The notes under the pieces were generated by a model. That model worked only from the letters and a program-made list of their open reading frames with translations, did no database searches and was not told the origin of the DNA. A stretch of 64,000 bases of DNA. Origin: Paratractidigestivibacter sp003150175. GTDB taxonomy: Bacteria; Actinomycetota; Coriobacteriia; Coriobacteriales; Atopobiaceae. Position numbers and translations under genes: made by a program. Below are positions 42,576 through 52,824 of the stretch, in pieces. The stretch lies in NCBI RefSeq assembly GCF_964283195.1, contig NZ_CAXYLH010000011.1; one strand, 5' to 3'. The number at the start of each line of letters is the position of its first letter. The first letter of the stretch is position 1.

Positions 42576-43466
42576 TCACGCTAGCCTGGTCCTGGGGCAC
42601 GCCCCCAAACAATCCAGGAACCCGCGGGCCGCGTTGGAAAGAAGCCCGGGGCGGTAGACGGCGGCAAGCTCGCGGCGGGCCGGCGGGTCGAGGGGGCGGG
42701 CGGCGATGCGGTACGGGCAGCGCGTGAGGATGAGCCCCGGGAGGATGCTGAGGCCGAGGCCGTTCTCGACCATCGACATGATGGCGTAGTCGTCCCACGT
42801 GGCGAGCCGCGCGTCCGGCGCTAGCCCTGCTCGCTCGAACAAGGGGCTGACCTCGTTGTCGTTGCCGCGCTCGAGCAGGATGAAGGGCTCCTGGCAGAGG
42901 TCCGCGAGCGCGATGCGCGGCTTCGCCGCCAGCGGGTGCCCCTCCGGAACGACGGCCATGAGCTCGTCGGTGAGCACGGGCTCGCGCACGAGGTCGGCCC
43001 TCGGCGCCTGCGGCGGGTACGGCAGGAAGCCGAAGTCCACGTGGCCGTCGGCCACCCAGCCCTCGATCTCGGAGTAGTCGCCCATGCGCAGCTCGAACTC
43101 GATGCCCGGGTGGTCCTCGCGGAACCTCTCGATGGCGGGCGGCAGGATGTGGGTGGCCACCGACGAGAAGGTCCCCACGACGATGGAGCCGACCTGTGCG
43201 CCGGCGACCTCGGACACGCGCTCGCGCAGACGGCGATGGTCCTCGCAGATCGCCTCGACGAACGGCATGACCTGCTCGCCGTCAGAGGTCAGGCGCGCCC
43301 CGCGGCGGCCGCGCTCGAGCAGCTGTATGCCCCACTCGCGCTCGAGGTCGGCGACCATGCGGCTCACGCCCGACTGGCTGTAGGCGAGCCGGCGCGCGGC
43401 GGCGCTGATGCTGCCGGCCCGCGCGCACTCGACGAGCGCCTGATACTTCTGTATCGCCGAATCCAT
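42576..43466 (-). CDS. LysR family transcriptional regulator
   Basis: A 296-residue LysR-type regulator. The N-terminal helix-turn-helix (about 5-60) reads ALVECARAGSISAAARRLAYSQSGVSRMVADLE, here recognised by SISAAARRL and SQSGVSRM. The periplasmic-binding-like effector domain starts near residue 90 (GSIVVGTFSSVATHILPPAI). It is divergent from an EamA transporter, with a 190-bp shared promoter region, so it probably controls that transporter. The effector is unknown. Confidence 0.92.
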   Translation of the reverse strand: MDSAIQKYQALVECARAGSISAAARRLAYSQSGVSRMVADLEREWGIQLLERGRRGARLTSDGEQVMPFVEAICEDHRRLRERVSEVAGAQVGSIVVGTFSSVATHILPPAIERFREDHPGIEFELRMGDYSEIEGWVADGHVDFGFLPYPPQAPRADLVREPVLTDELMAVVPEGHPLAAKPRIALADLCQEPFILLERGNDNEVSPLFERAGLAPDARLATWDDYAIMSMVENGLGLSILPGLILTRCPYRIAARPLDPPARRELAAVYRPGLLSNAARGFLDCLGACPRTRLA

Positions 43467-43656
43467 CGCCGTCCCTTCCCGTCATGGACCGGCGCAGTAG
43501 ATCTACCTGCGGTTTCTCCAGTTTCGGTCCAGAAACTTTTCCATGCATGATTGTGCTGCTTCCTATGCTAAACATTCGCTATTCGCGGAACAAGAGAGGT
43601 GTCATAGTGGACTGCGGAAAAACACCCGCACCCCCTCAGAAAGCGACGCGAACGGC

Positions 43657-44574
43657 ATGTCCAAGGCAACCGAGAAGTACCTGCTCTCGCTCATACTCTT
43701 TGGCTCGAACGGCATCGTGGCGAGCATGATCGACCTGCCGAGCGTCTTCGTCGTACTCGCGCGCGTCGGCCTGGGGGCGGCGCTGCTCGTCGCGGCCGTC
43801 GCGGCATCCCGCAGCGCCCGCCGCGACCTGAAGGCCCCCTCCCACCCGAGGCAGGCTGCCTACCTGGCCATCTCCGGAGCGGCACTCGGTGCGGCGTGGC
43901 TGTTCCTCTTCGAGTCGTACCGCTACGTCGGCGTGGGCGTGGCGTCGCTTCTGTACTATTGCGGCCCCGTGATCGTGATGGCGCTCTCGCCGATGATCTT
44001 CCACACGCGCCTGAGCGCCACCAAGGTCATGGGCTTCGCGGCCGTCGTCCTCGGCGCGTTCCTGGTCGTGGGCCAGGGCCTCGGCGAGGGCGTCGCGCCC
44101 ATGGGCCTTCTGCTCGGCGGTATGAGCGCCGTCTGCTACGCCGTCATGGTCATCTTCAGCAAGAAGGTCGACGCGATCGCCGGCGTCGAGTCCTCCGCGA
44201 TCCAGCTCCTCGGTAGCCTCGCCGCCGTGGTCGCCTACATGGCCACGACCGGCGCCGCGGGCACGCTGCCCATGCCGACCGCCTCCGAGCTCGCACACCT
44301 GAACGTCGCCGCCATCGCCTGCATCGGCCTGGTGAACACCGGCCTTTGCTGCTACCTGTACTTCTCTTCAATGGGCGAGCTGCCCGTCACGCGCGTGGCG
44401 GTCTGCGGCTACCTCGAGCCGCTCTCGGCCGTCGTGCTCTCTGCCCTGCTGCTCGGGGAGGCCTTGACGCCCGCCAACATCCTCGGCGCCTGCCTCATCC
44501 TCGGCGGCGCCGTCTGGTCCGAGATGGGCGAGAAGCTCACCGAGCGTTCCTCTCGCCGCCTCGCCGCGGCGTAG
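43657..44574 (+). CDS. EamA/DMT family metabolite transporter
   Basis: A 305-residue protein with ten predicted hydrophobic helices in two EamA repeats (about 10-140 and 150-290). The first contains YVGVGVASLLYYCGPVIVMALSP and the second SSMGELPVTRVAVCGYLEPLSAVVLSALLLGEAL, the common EamA half-repeat signature. Members export amino acids or other small metabolites. ATG 43657 (MSKATEKYLL) is chosen by alignment of the first helix; its ribosome-binding site is weak. Divergent from the LysR gene, followed by a strong terminator. Confidence 0.88.
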   Translation: MSKATEKYLLSLILFGSNGIVASMIDLPSVFVVLARVGLGAALLVAAVAASRSARRDLKAPSHPRQAAYLAISGAALGAAWLFLFESYRYVGVGVASLLYYCGPVIVMALSPMIFHTRLSATKVMGFAAVVLGAFLVVGQGLGEGVAPMGLLLGGMSAVCYAVMVIFSKKVDAIAGVESSAIQLLGSLAAVVAYMATTGAAGTLPMPTASELAHLNVAAIACIGLVNTGLCCYLYFSSMGELPVTRVAVCGYLEPLSAVVLSALLLGEALTPANILGACLILGGAVWSEMGEKLTERSSRRLAAA

Positions 44575-44600
44575 AGCCGTCACGGAAGCACCCCCCTGCA

Positions 44601-44632
44601 AGCCCGGAAGTCCCAGCTTCCGGGCTTTTTCT
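44601..44632 (+). terminator. Rho-independent terminator after EamA gene
   Basis: AGCCCGGAAG pairs with CTTCCGGGCT around TCCCAG... followed by TTTTCTT. Confidence 0.9.
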
Positions 44633-44707
44633 TACCTCGAAGAAACCTGCATGCGCTATGCTTTTGGCCGTTTGGCTCCGGAACCCGTCGACGACCCAGG
44701 AGGACCC

Positions 44708-45532
44708 GTGGCTTACGAACTCATCGCATTCGATATGGACGGCACGCTGCTCGACTCTCGCAAAGAGGTGCTCCCGAGCTCCGTCGATGCGATCGCGCGC
44801 GCCGCGGCGGCGGGCAAGACCGTCGCCATCTCAAGCGGCCGCTGCCCGAAGATGATCAGCATGTACCGTCAGAAGCTCCCCGGCGTCCGCTACGCCATCT
44901 GCTGCTCGGGCGCGATCGTCTACGACCTCGAGCAGGGGCGCATCCTCACCGAGCGCGCCATTCCCACCGACGTCGTCGCGCGCTCCATCCGCACCGCGGA
45001 CGAGGAGGGCACCTACATCCTCGAGGTCACCGCGGGCGAGGGCATCTACATGGAGAAGCGCGAGATCGACATGGCGCCCGAGTGCGGGGTCGCAGTCTAC
45101 CAGCAGCTCTATATGGACACGAGCGAGCTCGTCGAGGACGCCCACGCCGTCGCGCTCGACCCCGCCGCGCGCGTGCCCAAGCTCAACTTCCACTTCGCCG
45201 ACCCCGCCGCGCGCGACCGCACGCATGCACGCCTCGCCGACGCCGACGTAACCATCGCCGACTGCGAGATCTCGAGCCTCGAGTTCACCTGCGCCGGCGT
45301 GGACAAGGGCACGGGCATCGCCGAGCTCGCGGGGATCTTGGGCATCGACGTCTCGCAGACGATCGCCGTCGGCGACGCGATGAACGACCTCGCGATGCTG
45401 CGCGCCGCGGGCCTGGGCGCGGCGATGGGCAACGCCATCCCCGAGGCCGTCGCCGCGGCCGACGTCCAGGTCGCCGACAACGACCACGGCGGCTGCGCCG
45501 AGGCCATCGACCGCTTCCTCCTCGACGAATGA
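44708..45532 (+). CDS. HAD-superfamily (Cof-type) phosphatase
   Basis: A 274-residue Cof/type IIB HAD hydrolase. Motif I FDMDGTLLDS, motif II Ser in AISSGR, motif IV VGDAMNDLAML are all intact with a C2 cap between. Start is GTG 44708, behind CCAGGAGGACCC; no ATG is suitably placed. The stop TGA lies in a half-copy of the palindromic repeat (GAATGACGAAAAGG), followed by a full copy. The substrate, a sugar or cofactor phosphate, cannot be specified; a second Cof-type protein is encoded at 8792-9607. Confidence 0.88.
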   Translation: MAYELIAFDMDGTLLDSRKEVLPSSVDAIARAAAAGKTVAISSGRCPKMISMYRQKLPGVRYAICCSGAIVYDLEQGRILTERAIPTDVVARSIRTADEEGTYILEVTAGEGIYMEKREIDMAPECGVAVYQQLYMDTSELVEDAHAVALDPAARVPKLNFHFADPAARDRTHARLADADVTIADCEISSLEFTCAGVDKGTGIAELAGILGIDVSQTIAVGDAMNDLAMLRAAGLGAAMGNAIPEAVAAADVQVADNDHGGCAEAIDRFLLDE

Positions 45533-45572
45533 CGAAAAGGAATGACGAAAAGGGACTGTCCCTTTTCGTCAT
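45529..45572. repeat. 31-bp palindromic repeat, half copy plus copy 6
   Basis: A half unit ATGACGAAAAGGA (45529-45541) is followed directly by a perfect full unit (45542-45572). The half unit supplies the stop codon of the HAD gene. Confidence 0.95.
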
Positions 45573-45616
45573 TGAGTAAAATAACGTGACCCACCATATG
45601 GGAAGAAGGAATCACT

Positions 45617-46483
45617 GTGCACCAGATGAACATCGACCGTAGGAACTTCCTCGCGCTGCTGGCGGGCGGCGCGACCGTCGCGCTCGCCGGCTGCGGCGCC
45701 GGCTCCGCGCCCCAGCAGGCCGTGGACGAGTCCTCGAAGGAGGCCATGCACCTCACCTTCGTGGGCGACGACGCCTTCGCGCCCTACCGCTACCGCGAGA
45801 CCCAGCAGGACGGCAGCCAGAAGCTCGTCGGCCTCGACATTGCCGTCGCAGACGAGATGGCCTCCCGCCTCGGCTTCACCTACGAGTTCGAGGCGCAGGA
45901 GTTCGCCGCCACGCTCGCGAGCGTCCAGAACAGCGACACGGCTTTCACCATGGCCATGAGCTCCAACCCCGAGCGCGAGCAGACCTTCGACTTCACGCGC
46001 GGCTACTACCAGCCCCTTGTCGGCGTCCTCACGCTCGGCGGCGACGCGGTGACGAGCCTCGAGGCCCTGAGCGGCAAGTCCATCGCCTGCACCACCGGCA
46101 CGGTCCAGAACAAGTTCATCGCCGCGGCCATGCCAAACGCCGACATCCACACCTACGACGGAGGCAGCCAGTGCCTCCAGGAGGTCCTCGCCGGCCGCAT
46201 CGACGCCTACCTCTGCGACGGCGCCGAGGGCCAGTCCATGCGCGACGCGAACGAGGGCCTCGTGCTCGGCCTCCTCGACCGCGCCGAGACCAAGGACTAC
46301 GTCGGCGTCTACCGCCTGATGGCGGCCAAGGGCGCGAGCTTCGTGTCCGACCTCGACGCCTGCATCGGCGACATGCTCAAGGACGGCACCATCGACAAGT
46401 ACATCGAGCAGTACGTCGGCGCCGACTTCAAGTGGGGCGACGACACCTCCGCCGCCGGTACCTCGACCGTCGCCTCGAAGTAG
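45617..46483 (+). CDS. Amino-acid ABC transporter substrate-binding lipoprotein
   Basis: A 288-residue polar amino-acid binding protein. The N-terminus has a twin-arginine-like DRRNFL followed by a hydrophobic stretch and a lipobox LAGC with the lipidated Cys at residue 26, so it may be exported folded and anchored outside. The mature part from about 45 shows the solute-binding family 3 pattern (GLDIAVADEMASRLGF; AMSSNPEREQTFDFTRGYYQ; GKSIACTTGTVQNKF). Start GTG 45617 is favoured by AGAAGGAATC; ATG 45626 is the alternative. The permease follows, but no ATPase gene is near. Confidence 0.9.
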   Translation: MHQMNIDRRNFLALLAGGATVALAGCGAGSAPQQAVDESSKEAMHLTFVGDDAFAPYRYRETQQDGSQKLVGLDIAVADEMASRLGFTYEFEAQEFAATLASVQNSDTAFTMAMSSNPEREQTFDFTRGYYQPLVGVLTLGGDAVTSLEALSGKSIACTTGTVQNKFIAAAMPNADIHTYDGGSQCLQEVLAGRIDAYLCDGAEGQSMRDANEGLVLGLLDRAETKDYVGVYRLMAAKGASFVSDLDACIGDMLKDGTIDKYIEQYVGADFKWGDDTSAAGTSTVASK

Positions 46484-46498
46484 CGCCGCCAGCGCCCC

Positions 46499-47149
46499 AT
46501 GAGATTCGACCTGCTGCAGCCCTATATCCCGATGTTCCAGAGCGGCCTGGCCGTGACCTGCGAGATCACGGCCGCCGCACTCGTCATCGCCTTCGCCCTC
46601 GGCGCGCTCATCGCCGTGGGCAAGGTCCTCCCCTGCCGGCCGCTGCGCGCGGTCCTCGGCTTCTACACCTCGGTTTTCCGCGGGGTGCCGCTGATCGTGC
46701 TCCTCTTTCTCGTGTACTTTGCGACGCCGCAGCTCACGGGGCACAAGATCGACATGTTCACCGCCTCGGTGCTCACGCTGGGCCTGAACGGCTCGGCAAC
46801 GGTGTCCGAGACCCTGCGCGGCGGCATCGAGGGCGTCGACGCGGGCCAGTACGATGCCGCCCGCTCCATCGGTCTCCCCTACTCGAAGATGATGCGCCTC
46901 ATCGTGATCCCCGATGCGCTGCGCAGCGTGGCGCCGGCGCTCGTCAACGAGGTCATCACCGTGCTCAAGAGCTCGTCGCTCGTGGCGACCATCGGCCTCA
47001 TGGACATGATGCGCGCCGCCCAGAGCGTCCAGGCCCTCACCTACCGCGCCTTCGAGCCGTTCCTCGCCGTCGCGGTCGTCTATTACCTCATCGTCATGGC
47101 GCTCGTCGCCGTGAGCCGCCGCCTGGAGCGGCGCCTCCGCGAGCGATAA
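46499..47149 (+). CDS. Amino-acid ABC transporter permease
   Basis: A 216-residue HisM/GlnP-type permease with about five membrane helices. The conserved cytoplasmic EAA-like loop is seen in ETLRGGIEGVDAGQYDAARSIGLP, given here as ETLRGGIEGVDAGQ, followed by MRLIVIPDALRSVAPALVNE. It begins 15 bp after the binding protein and has the same orientation. An ATP-binding subunit is needed for function; the next gene (asparaginase) is on the other strand, so the ATPase must be encoded elsewhere. Confidence 0.9.
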   Translation: MRFDLLQPYIPMFQSGLAVTCEITAAALVIAFALGALIAVGKVLPCRPLRAVLGFYTSVFRGVPLIVLLFLVYFATPQLTGHKIDMFTASVLTLGLNGSATVSETLRGGIEGVDAGQYDAARSIGLPYSKMMRLIVIPDALRSVAPALVNEVITVLKSSSLVATIGLMDMMRAAQSVQALTYRAFEPFLAVAVVYYLIVMALVAVSRRLERRLRER

Positions 47150-47194
47150 GCGCGCTTTAGGCGCCCGGCGGCTATCTGCCCCGCACCTCTTGCC

Positions 47195-48220
47195 CTACCG
47201 CGGCATGCGGTCGTGGTTCACCTCACGGTAAAAGAGCTCGCGCACCTGCTCGGGATCGCGCGACTGGCCGAGCGCCCACATGGTCTTGGCCACGAGGGCC
47301 TCGGTCGACATGTCGTCGCCCTTGAGGATGCCGGGGTTCTCGGCATACGCGCGGCCGACCTCGTAGACGCCGAGGTCAAGGCCCTCCTCCGGGACCTGCG
47401 TGGTCACGACGAGCGTGCGGCCGGACCCGACCCAGTCCAAAATCGCGTCCTCGTAGGAGTTGTCGCCGTAGGACGGTATGCCGCCGATGCCGAAGGTCTC
47501 GAGGATAACGGCATCGTAGTCGCGCTTGAGCAGCCCAAAGATGCTCGGCTGCAGCTCAGGCGTGAGCTTGAGCACGATCACGCGCTCATCGAGCTCGCCG
47601 CAGACGCGCGGGGAGGCGCCCGTGCGCTCCGGGACGGCGCCGCCGGCGCGCAGGTCCGCACCCGCACGGACGATGCGGTCGTTGCGGATGTAGGCGAGCG
47701 ACGGGTAGTTCATGCTCATGAAGGCGTTGAAGCTCATGGTGCGCTGCTTGTGGGCGCGCGTACCCGCGATGACCTTGCCCGAGAAGACCACGTTGACGTC
47801 GCGGCTCGCCTCGTCGGCGGCGTAGAGCACCGACTGGTAGAGGTTAAGCTTCGCGTCCGTGAAGGGGCTCGCCATGGGCTGCTGGGATCCGGTGAGGACG
47901 ATGGGCTTCTCGCTGTCCTGGATCAGGTAGCTGAGCGCCGCGGCGGTGTAGGCCATGGTGTCGGTGCCGTGGAGCACCACGAAACCGTCGTAGCGGTCGT
48001 ACGCCCCTGCGATCACGTCCTTGATCCGGAGCCAGTCGCGCGGGCGCATGTTCGTCGAGTCGATGTTCATCGGCTGGACGAAGTCCAAGTCAGCGATGGT
48101 GTCGAGCAGCGGGACCTTGTCCGCGAGCTCACGGCCGGATGCGGTCGGCGTGAGTCCCTCGCCCTCCGAGGTCGAGGCGATGGTGCCGCCGGTGGCGATG
48201 ATGAGGACGCGCTTCTTCAC
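47195..48220 (-). CDS. L-asparaginase, type I-like
   Basis: A 341-residue asparaginase that hydrolyses L-asparagine to aspartate and ammonia. The first catalytic Thr is in LIIATGGTIAS and the second in VLHGTDTMAYTAAALSYL; GSQQPMASPFTDAKLN follows. The lack of a signal peptide places it in the cytosol, like type I enzymes. Start is GTG 48220 (KKRVLIIATGG), with GGGAGAAA upstream; a longer frame to 48259 has no better signal. Ammonia and aspartate would feed amino-acid fermentation. It is convergent with the permease gene. Confidence 0.92.
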   Translation of the reverse strand: MKKRVLIIATGGTIASTSEGEGLTPTASGRELADKVPLLDTIADLDFVQPMNIDSTNMRPRDWLRIKDVIAGAYDRYDGFVVLHGTDTMAYTAAALSYLIQDSEKPIVLTGSQQPMASPFTDAKLNLYQSVLYAADEASRDVNVVFSGKVIAGTRAHKQRTMSFNAFMSMNYPSLAYIRNDRIVRAGADLRAGGAVPERTGASPRVCGELDERVIVLKLTPELQPSIFGLLKRDYDAVILETFGIGGIPSYGDNSYEDAILDWVGSGRTLVVTTQVPEEGLDLGVYEVGRAYAENPGILKGDDMSTEALVAKTMWALGQSRDPEQVRELFYREVNHDRMPR

Positions 48221-48354
48221 GAGGGGTTTCTCCCGTCTGCAGGCTTGAGTGCGCAGCAATTCTACGACAAACGCCCCGGCCGCGAGCGTGCGGCAGGGGC
48301 GTCCGAGTCATTGTGCCAAGCCTTGTGCCAATGCCGAAAGAAGCTCGACTGCCT

Positions 48355-49326
48355 TTAGGCCTCCTTCACCGTGGGCATCGCCTTCTCGACGTTCTCGCGG
48401 ATGATGCCGCAGCTCTTGCGCATGGCCTTGCGCTCGTCGTACGAGAGGTCGATCTCGAGCACCTGCTCGATGCCCTGGGCGCCGAGCACGCAGGGGACGC
48501 CGGCGCAGATGCCGCTCTCGCCGTACTCCCCGTCGAGGTGGGCGGAGAGCGGGACCACGATCTTCTCGTTGTGCAGGACGGCGAGGACGATGCTCGCGAC
48601 GATGGAGCCGATGCCGAACTCCGTGCAGCCCTTGCCCAGGACGATGGAGCTGCCGCTCTCGCGCACGCGCTTCATGATGTCGTCGAAGTCGAGGCTCGAG
48701 ACGTTGCGGTGCGTGAGCGAGAGGTACTCGCGCAGATCGATGCCCTGGACAGAGATGTGCGACGTGGGGATGAACGAGGAGTCGCCGTGCTCGCCCATGC
48801 AGATGGCCTGGATCTGCTTGGAGTTGACGCCGATGATCTCGGAGAGCGCGCGGCGCAGGCGCGCAGAGTCGAGCAGGGTGCCCGTGCCGAAGACCTGGCT
48901 GCGGGGCAGGCCGAGGTTGCGGTAGAGGTACTCGGTCACGACATCGCAGGGGTTCGACACGCTGATCAGGATGCCGTGGAAGCCGCTGTCGCGGATGGGG
49001 CCCACGATCCCCTCGAGGATCTTTATCGTGCCGTCGAGCATCTGCAGGCGGGTCTCGCCAGGGCGGCGGGAGCGGCCGGCGGTGAGGATGACAAAGTGCG
49101 CGTCCTTGCAGTCGGAGTAGTCGCCCACGCGGATGACGAAGTTGTCGCCCAGGCCGGAGGCGAGGTCGTTGAGGTCGCCCGCCTGCGCCGCGGCGGCGGC
49201 CGGGTTCACGTCGAGGAACACGATCTCGTTGACGAGGTGCTGGAACATCAGGCACAGCGCCGCATGGCTACCCACGCGGCCGGCGCCGACGATCACTGCT
49301 TTGCGGGTGTGGATCTTGCTGCTCAT
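48355..49326 (-). CDS. L-lactate/malate-type 2-hydroxyacid dehydrogenase
   Basis: A 323-residue NAD-dependent enzyme of the LDH/MDH superfamily. The nucleotide loop is IVGAGRVGSHAA, the catalytic His lies in GEHGDSSFIP and the substrate-binding Arg in RPGETRL. The GEHGDS form is LDH-like, but the specificity residue, Gln in true LDH, is Arg in AGRSRRPGETR, the choice associated with malate dehydrogenases. Hydroxyisocaproate-type dehydrogenases are another option. GGAGGTAGCC precedes ATG 49326. The gene is monocistronic between two terminated units. Confidence 0.85.
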   Translation of the reverse strand: MSSKIHTRKAVIVGAGRVGSHAALCLMFQHLVNEIVFLDVNPAAAAAQAGDLNDLASGLGDNFVIRVGDYSDCKDAHFVILTAGRSRRPGETRLQMLDGTIKILEGIVGPIRDSGFHGILISVSNPCDVVTEYLYRNLGLPRSQVFGTGTLLDSARLRRALSEIIGVNSKQIQAICMGEHGDSSFIPTSHISVQGIDLREYLSLTHRNVSSLDFDDIMKRVRESGSSIVLGKGCTEFGIGSIVASIVLAVLHNEKIVVPLSAHLDGEYGESGICAGVPCVLGAQGIEQVLEIDLSYDERKAMRKSCGIIRENVEKAMPTVKEA

Positions 49327-49376
49327 CTGGCTACCTCCGTACATAAAAATCCGGCGCATCCCGCGCCGGGCAACAG

Positions 49377-49411
49377 ACGAAAAAAGACGGGCAGCCCCGT
49401 GGGGCCACCCG
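49377..49411 (-). terminator. Terminator after ettA
   Basis: CGGGTGGCCCC pairs with GGGGCTGCCCG on the minus strand and is followed by TCTTTTTTC. Confidence 0.85.
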
Positions 49412-49462
49412 CCATGTTAGGCCGTTGTCAACCGGTGATGGGCCGGATCGTCGGACTATTCG

Positions 49463-51142
<1,680 letters not shown>

Positions 51143-51175
51143 GGAACTTCCCTCCTGGTCGGACTGGTTCAACCT

Positions 51176-51203
51176 TTGTGGATCGATTCAACTCTTTTAT
51201 AGT
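51176..51203 (+). promoter_or_regulatory. Promoter of the NrdG-like gene
   Basis: TTGTGG, 16 bp, TATAGT. The same DNA read on the minus strand gives TATAAA with TTCAAG 16 bp upstream, a possible overlapping ettA promoter. Confidence 0.55.
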
Positions 51204-51248
51204 ACCCGAGGCATATACTTGAATGCCATTTGCCAAGAAGGGACCGAC

Positions 51249-51821
51249 ATGAATTACGCGGAGATCAAGCATTGCGACATAGCCAACGGCGTCGGCGTCC
51301 GGACGACGCTGTTCGTCTCGGGCTGCCGCTTGCACTGCCCCGAGTGCTTCAACGAGGTGGCCTGGGATTTCCGCGCAGGCAAGCCGTTCGACGACGCGGT
51401 CGCCGACTCCATCATCGAGTCGCTCGAGCCCGACTACATATCGGGCCTCTCGGTGCTCGGCGGCGAGCCGATGGAGCCGGAGAACCAGGAGGGGCTCGTC
51501 GGCTTCCTCGAGCGCGTCCGCGACCGCTTCCCCCGCGGCGAGAAGCGCGCGAAGACCATCTGGATGTACTCCGGCCACACCTGGGAGCAGCTCGCGCCCG
51601 GCGGCGCCTGGAACCTCGGCGAGGTGACCGACCGGATCCTCGACACCCTTGACGTGCTCGTGGACGGCCCCTTCGTCAAGGCGGAGCACGACATCACGCT
51701 GCGCTTCCGCGGGTCGCGCAACCAGCGCATCATCGACGTCCCCGCGACGCTCGAGTCCGCGGGCGGCGTCGTGGAGTGGGCGGACGACCCGGTCTTCTCG
51801 ACGCACACGCTCGAGGGGTAG
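51249..51821 (+). CDS. nrdG: Anaerobic ribonucleotide reductase activating protein (NrdG-like)
   Basis: A 190-residue radical SAM protein. The iron-sulfur cluster motif is SGCRLHCPECFN (C-x3-C-x2-C), followed by LSVLGGEPMEPEN, the glycine-rich SAM site. This size and GGEP form match NrdG, which installs the glycyl radical in NrdD. The nrdD gene is not adjacent, and other small glycyl-radical activases cannot be wholly excluded. ATG 51249 is preceded by AGAAGGGACC. It faces an accessory patch of unknown genes. Confidence 0.85.
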   Translation: MNYAEIKHCDIANGVGVRTTLFVSGCRLHCPECFNEVAWDFRAGKPFDDAVADSIIESLEPDYISGLSVLGGEPMEPENQEGLVGFLERVRDRFPRGEKRAKTIWMYSGHTWEQLAPGGAWNLGEVTDRILDTLDVLVDGPFVKAEHDITLRFRGSRNQRIIDVPATLESAGGVVEWADDPVFSTHTLEG

Positions 51822-52107
51822 CGGCCCTGCACGCAGGCGGGATCGGACCGCGTCGGATCGCTGAGCTGCGCATTGTCGAAAACTCGCGCCGAAAACGACG
51901 CCATCCGGCACACGGGGCGCCGCTGGCGCGCGCACTTTTGCCGCTCACCGGCGCAATGCCGCCGTCTGCGCATTACTAATTTAACCATATAGCTCCCGCT
52001 CTCCTTTGAGCTGCGCAGGAAGGCACCTGTAAGGTACCGGGAAGCTCCCGGTAAGGAGCCCTTCCGCTACCATCGCCGCACCGCAAGCCGCGACGAGGGG
52101 AGCAATC
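51822..52107 (+). promoter_or_regulatory. Intergenic region with a 19-bp palindrome
   Basis: No gene is visible. TACCGGGAAGCTCCCGGTA (52035-52053) is a near-perfect palindrome surrounded by GGTAAGG/GGTACC-like repeats, 55 bp before the next start codon. An AT-rich stretch (51974-51995) may hold the promoter of the following gene. Confidence 0.45.
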
Positions 52108-52815
52108 ATGAGTTTTTGCATCGAGAAGGACGATGAGCTCGCGGTCTTTATCCAGTCGGAGCACGAGGAGTTCACGTGGGACGACGCGGACCTCTTTTAC
52201 CGAACCCTCGACGGCGTCCTCACCTACGCGAACGAGCGACTGCGCCTGGTGGAGCGCGACAAGGTCACCTTGTGCAGCGAGTCGCGCGAGGAGCTCGACG
52301 ACGGGGGCCGCGTCAGCGACCGGCTCTGGCTCGACCGCGCTCTCGTCGGCGAGTACGTCGAGCGCAACCCCTACGAGGTCCCGGAGGAGCAGCTCGACGT
52401 CGCCGCGCCCTGGCGCTACGCCCTGCGCGACGTTTTCATCATCGTGCGCGCAGCCGAGGACCACATCCTCGCCATGAACCGCGACGCGCTGTTCTGCGTC
52501 GAGAGGCTCGAGGCGCCCGCCGACCGCCACGTCCGCGCCGTCCCCTCTCTCGCCCTCCTGACGTTGCTCCCCTTCAAGGGCGCGATCGTGACGGACAGCA
52601 AGTTCATCCACCTCGAGGACGAGATGGACCCCTCCCTCATCGGCGACATCCGCGAGTCCGCCCACGAGTTCGCCCACAGCGGCGTCGTCTCGGGCGCAGA
52701 CGCGCTTGTGCGCTACTCGAGGGAGCTGCCGGACGCGAACCGAGTGCCGGAGAGCTGGCAGCGGCAGCTCGACGAGGTCCTCGGGCTGCCCCATGTCCCC
52801 GGCATCACCGCATAG
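52108..52815 (+). CDS. Unknown conserved protein (accessory patch)
   Basis: A 235-residue acidic, soluble protein that I do not recognise. It starts MSFCIEKDDELAVFIQSEHE behind GAGGGGAGCAATC. Rich in Asp/Glu/Arg, no membrane segment, no obvious catalytic motif; the stretch SLALLTLLPFKGAIVTDSKF is the only hydrophobic patch. It is separated by only 9 bp from the next unknown gene, so they are probably one operon. It looks like a typical accessory or mobile-element cargo protein. Function unknown. Confidence 0.6.
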   Translation: MSFCIEKDDELAVFIQSEHEEFTWDDADLFYRTLDGVLTYANERLRLVERDKVTLCSESREELDDGGRVSDRLWLDRALVGEYVERNPYEVPEEQLDVAAPWRYALRDVFIIVRAAEDHILAMNRDALFCVERLEAPADRHVRAVPSLALLTLLPFKGAIVTDSKFIHLEDEMDPSLIGDIRESAHEFAHSGVVSGADALVRYSRELPDANRVPESWQRQLDEVLGLPHVPGITA

Positions 52816-52824
52816 GGGGCCGTC

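Noticed and set aside
43636..44298. A long minus-strand frame opposite the EamA transporter
   Set aside because: Antisense shadow; the plus-strand protein has a clear membrane topology and family signature.
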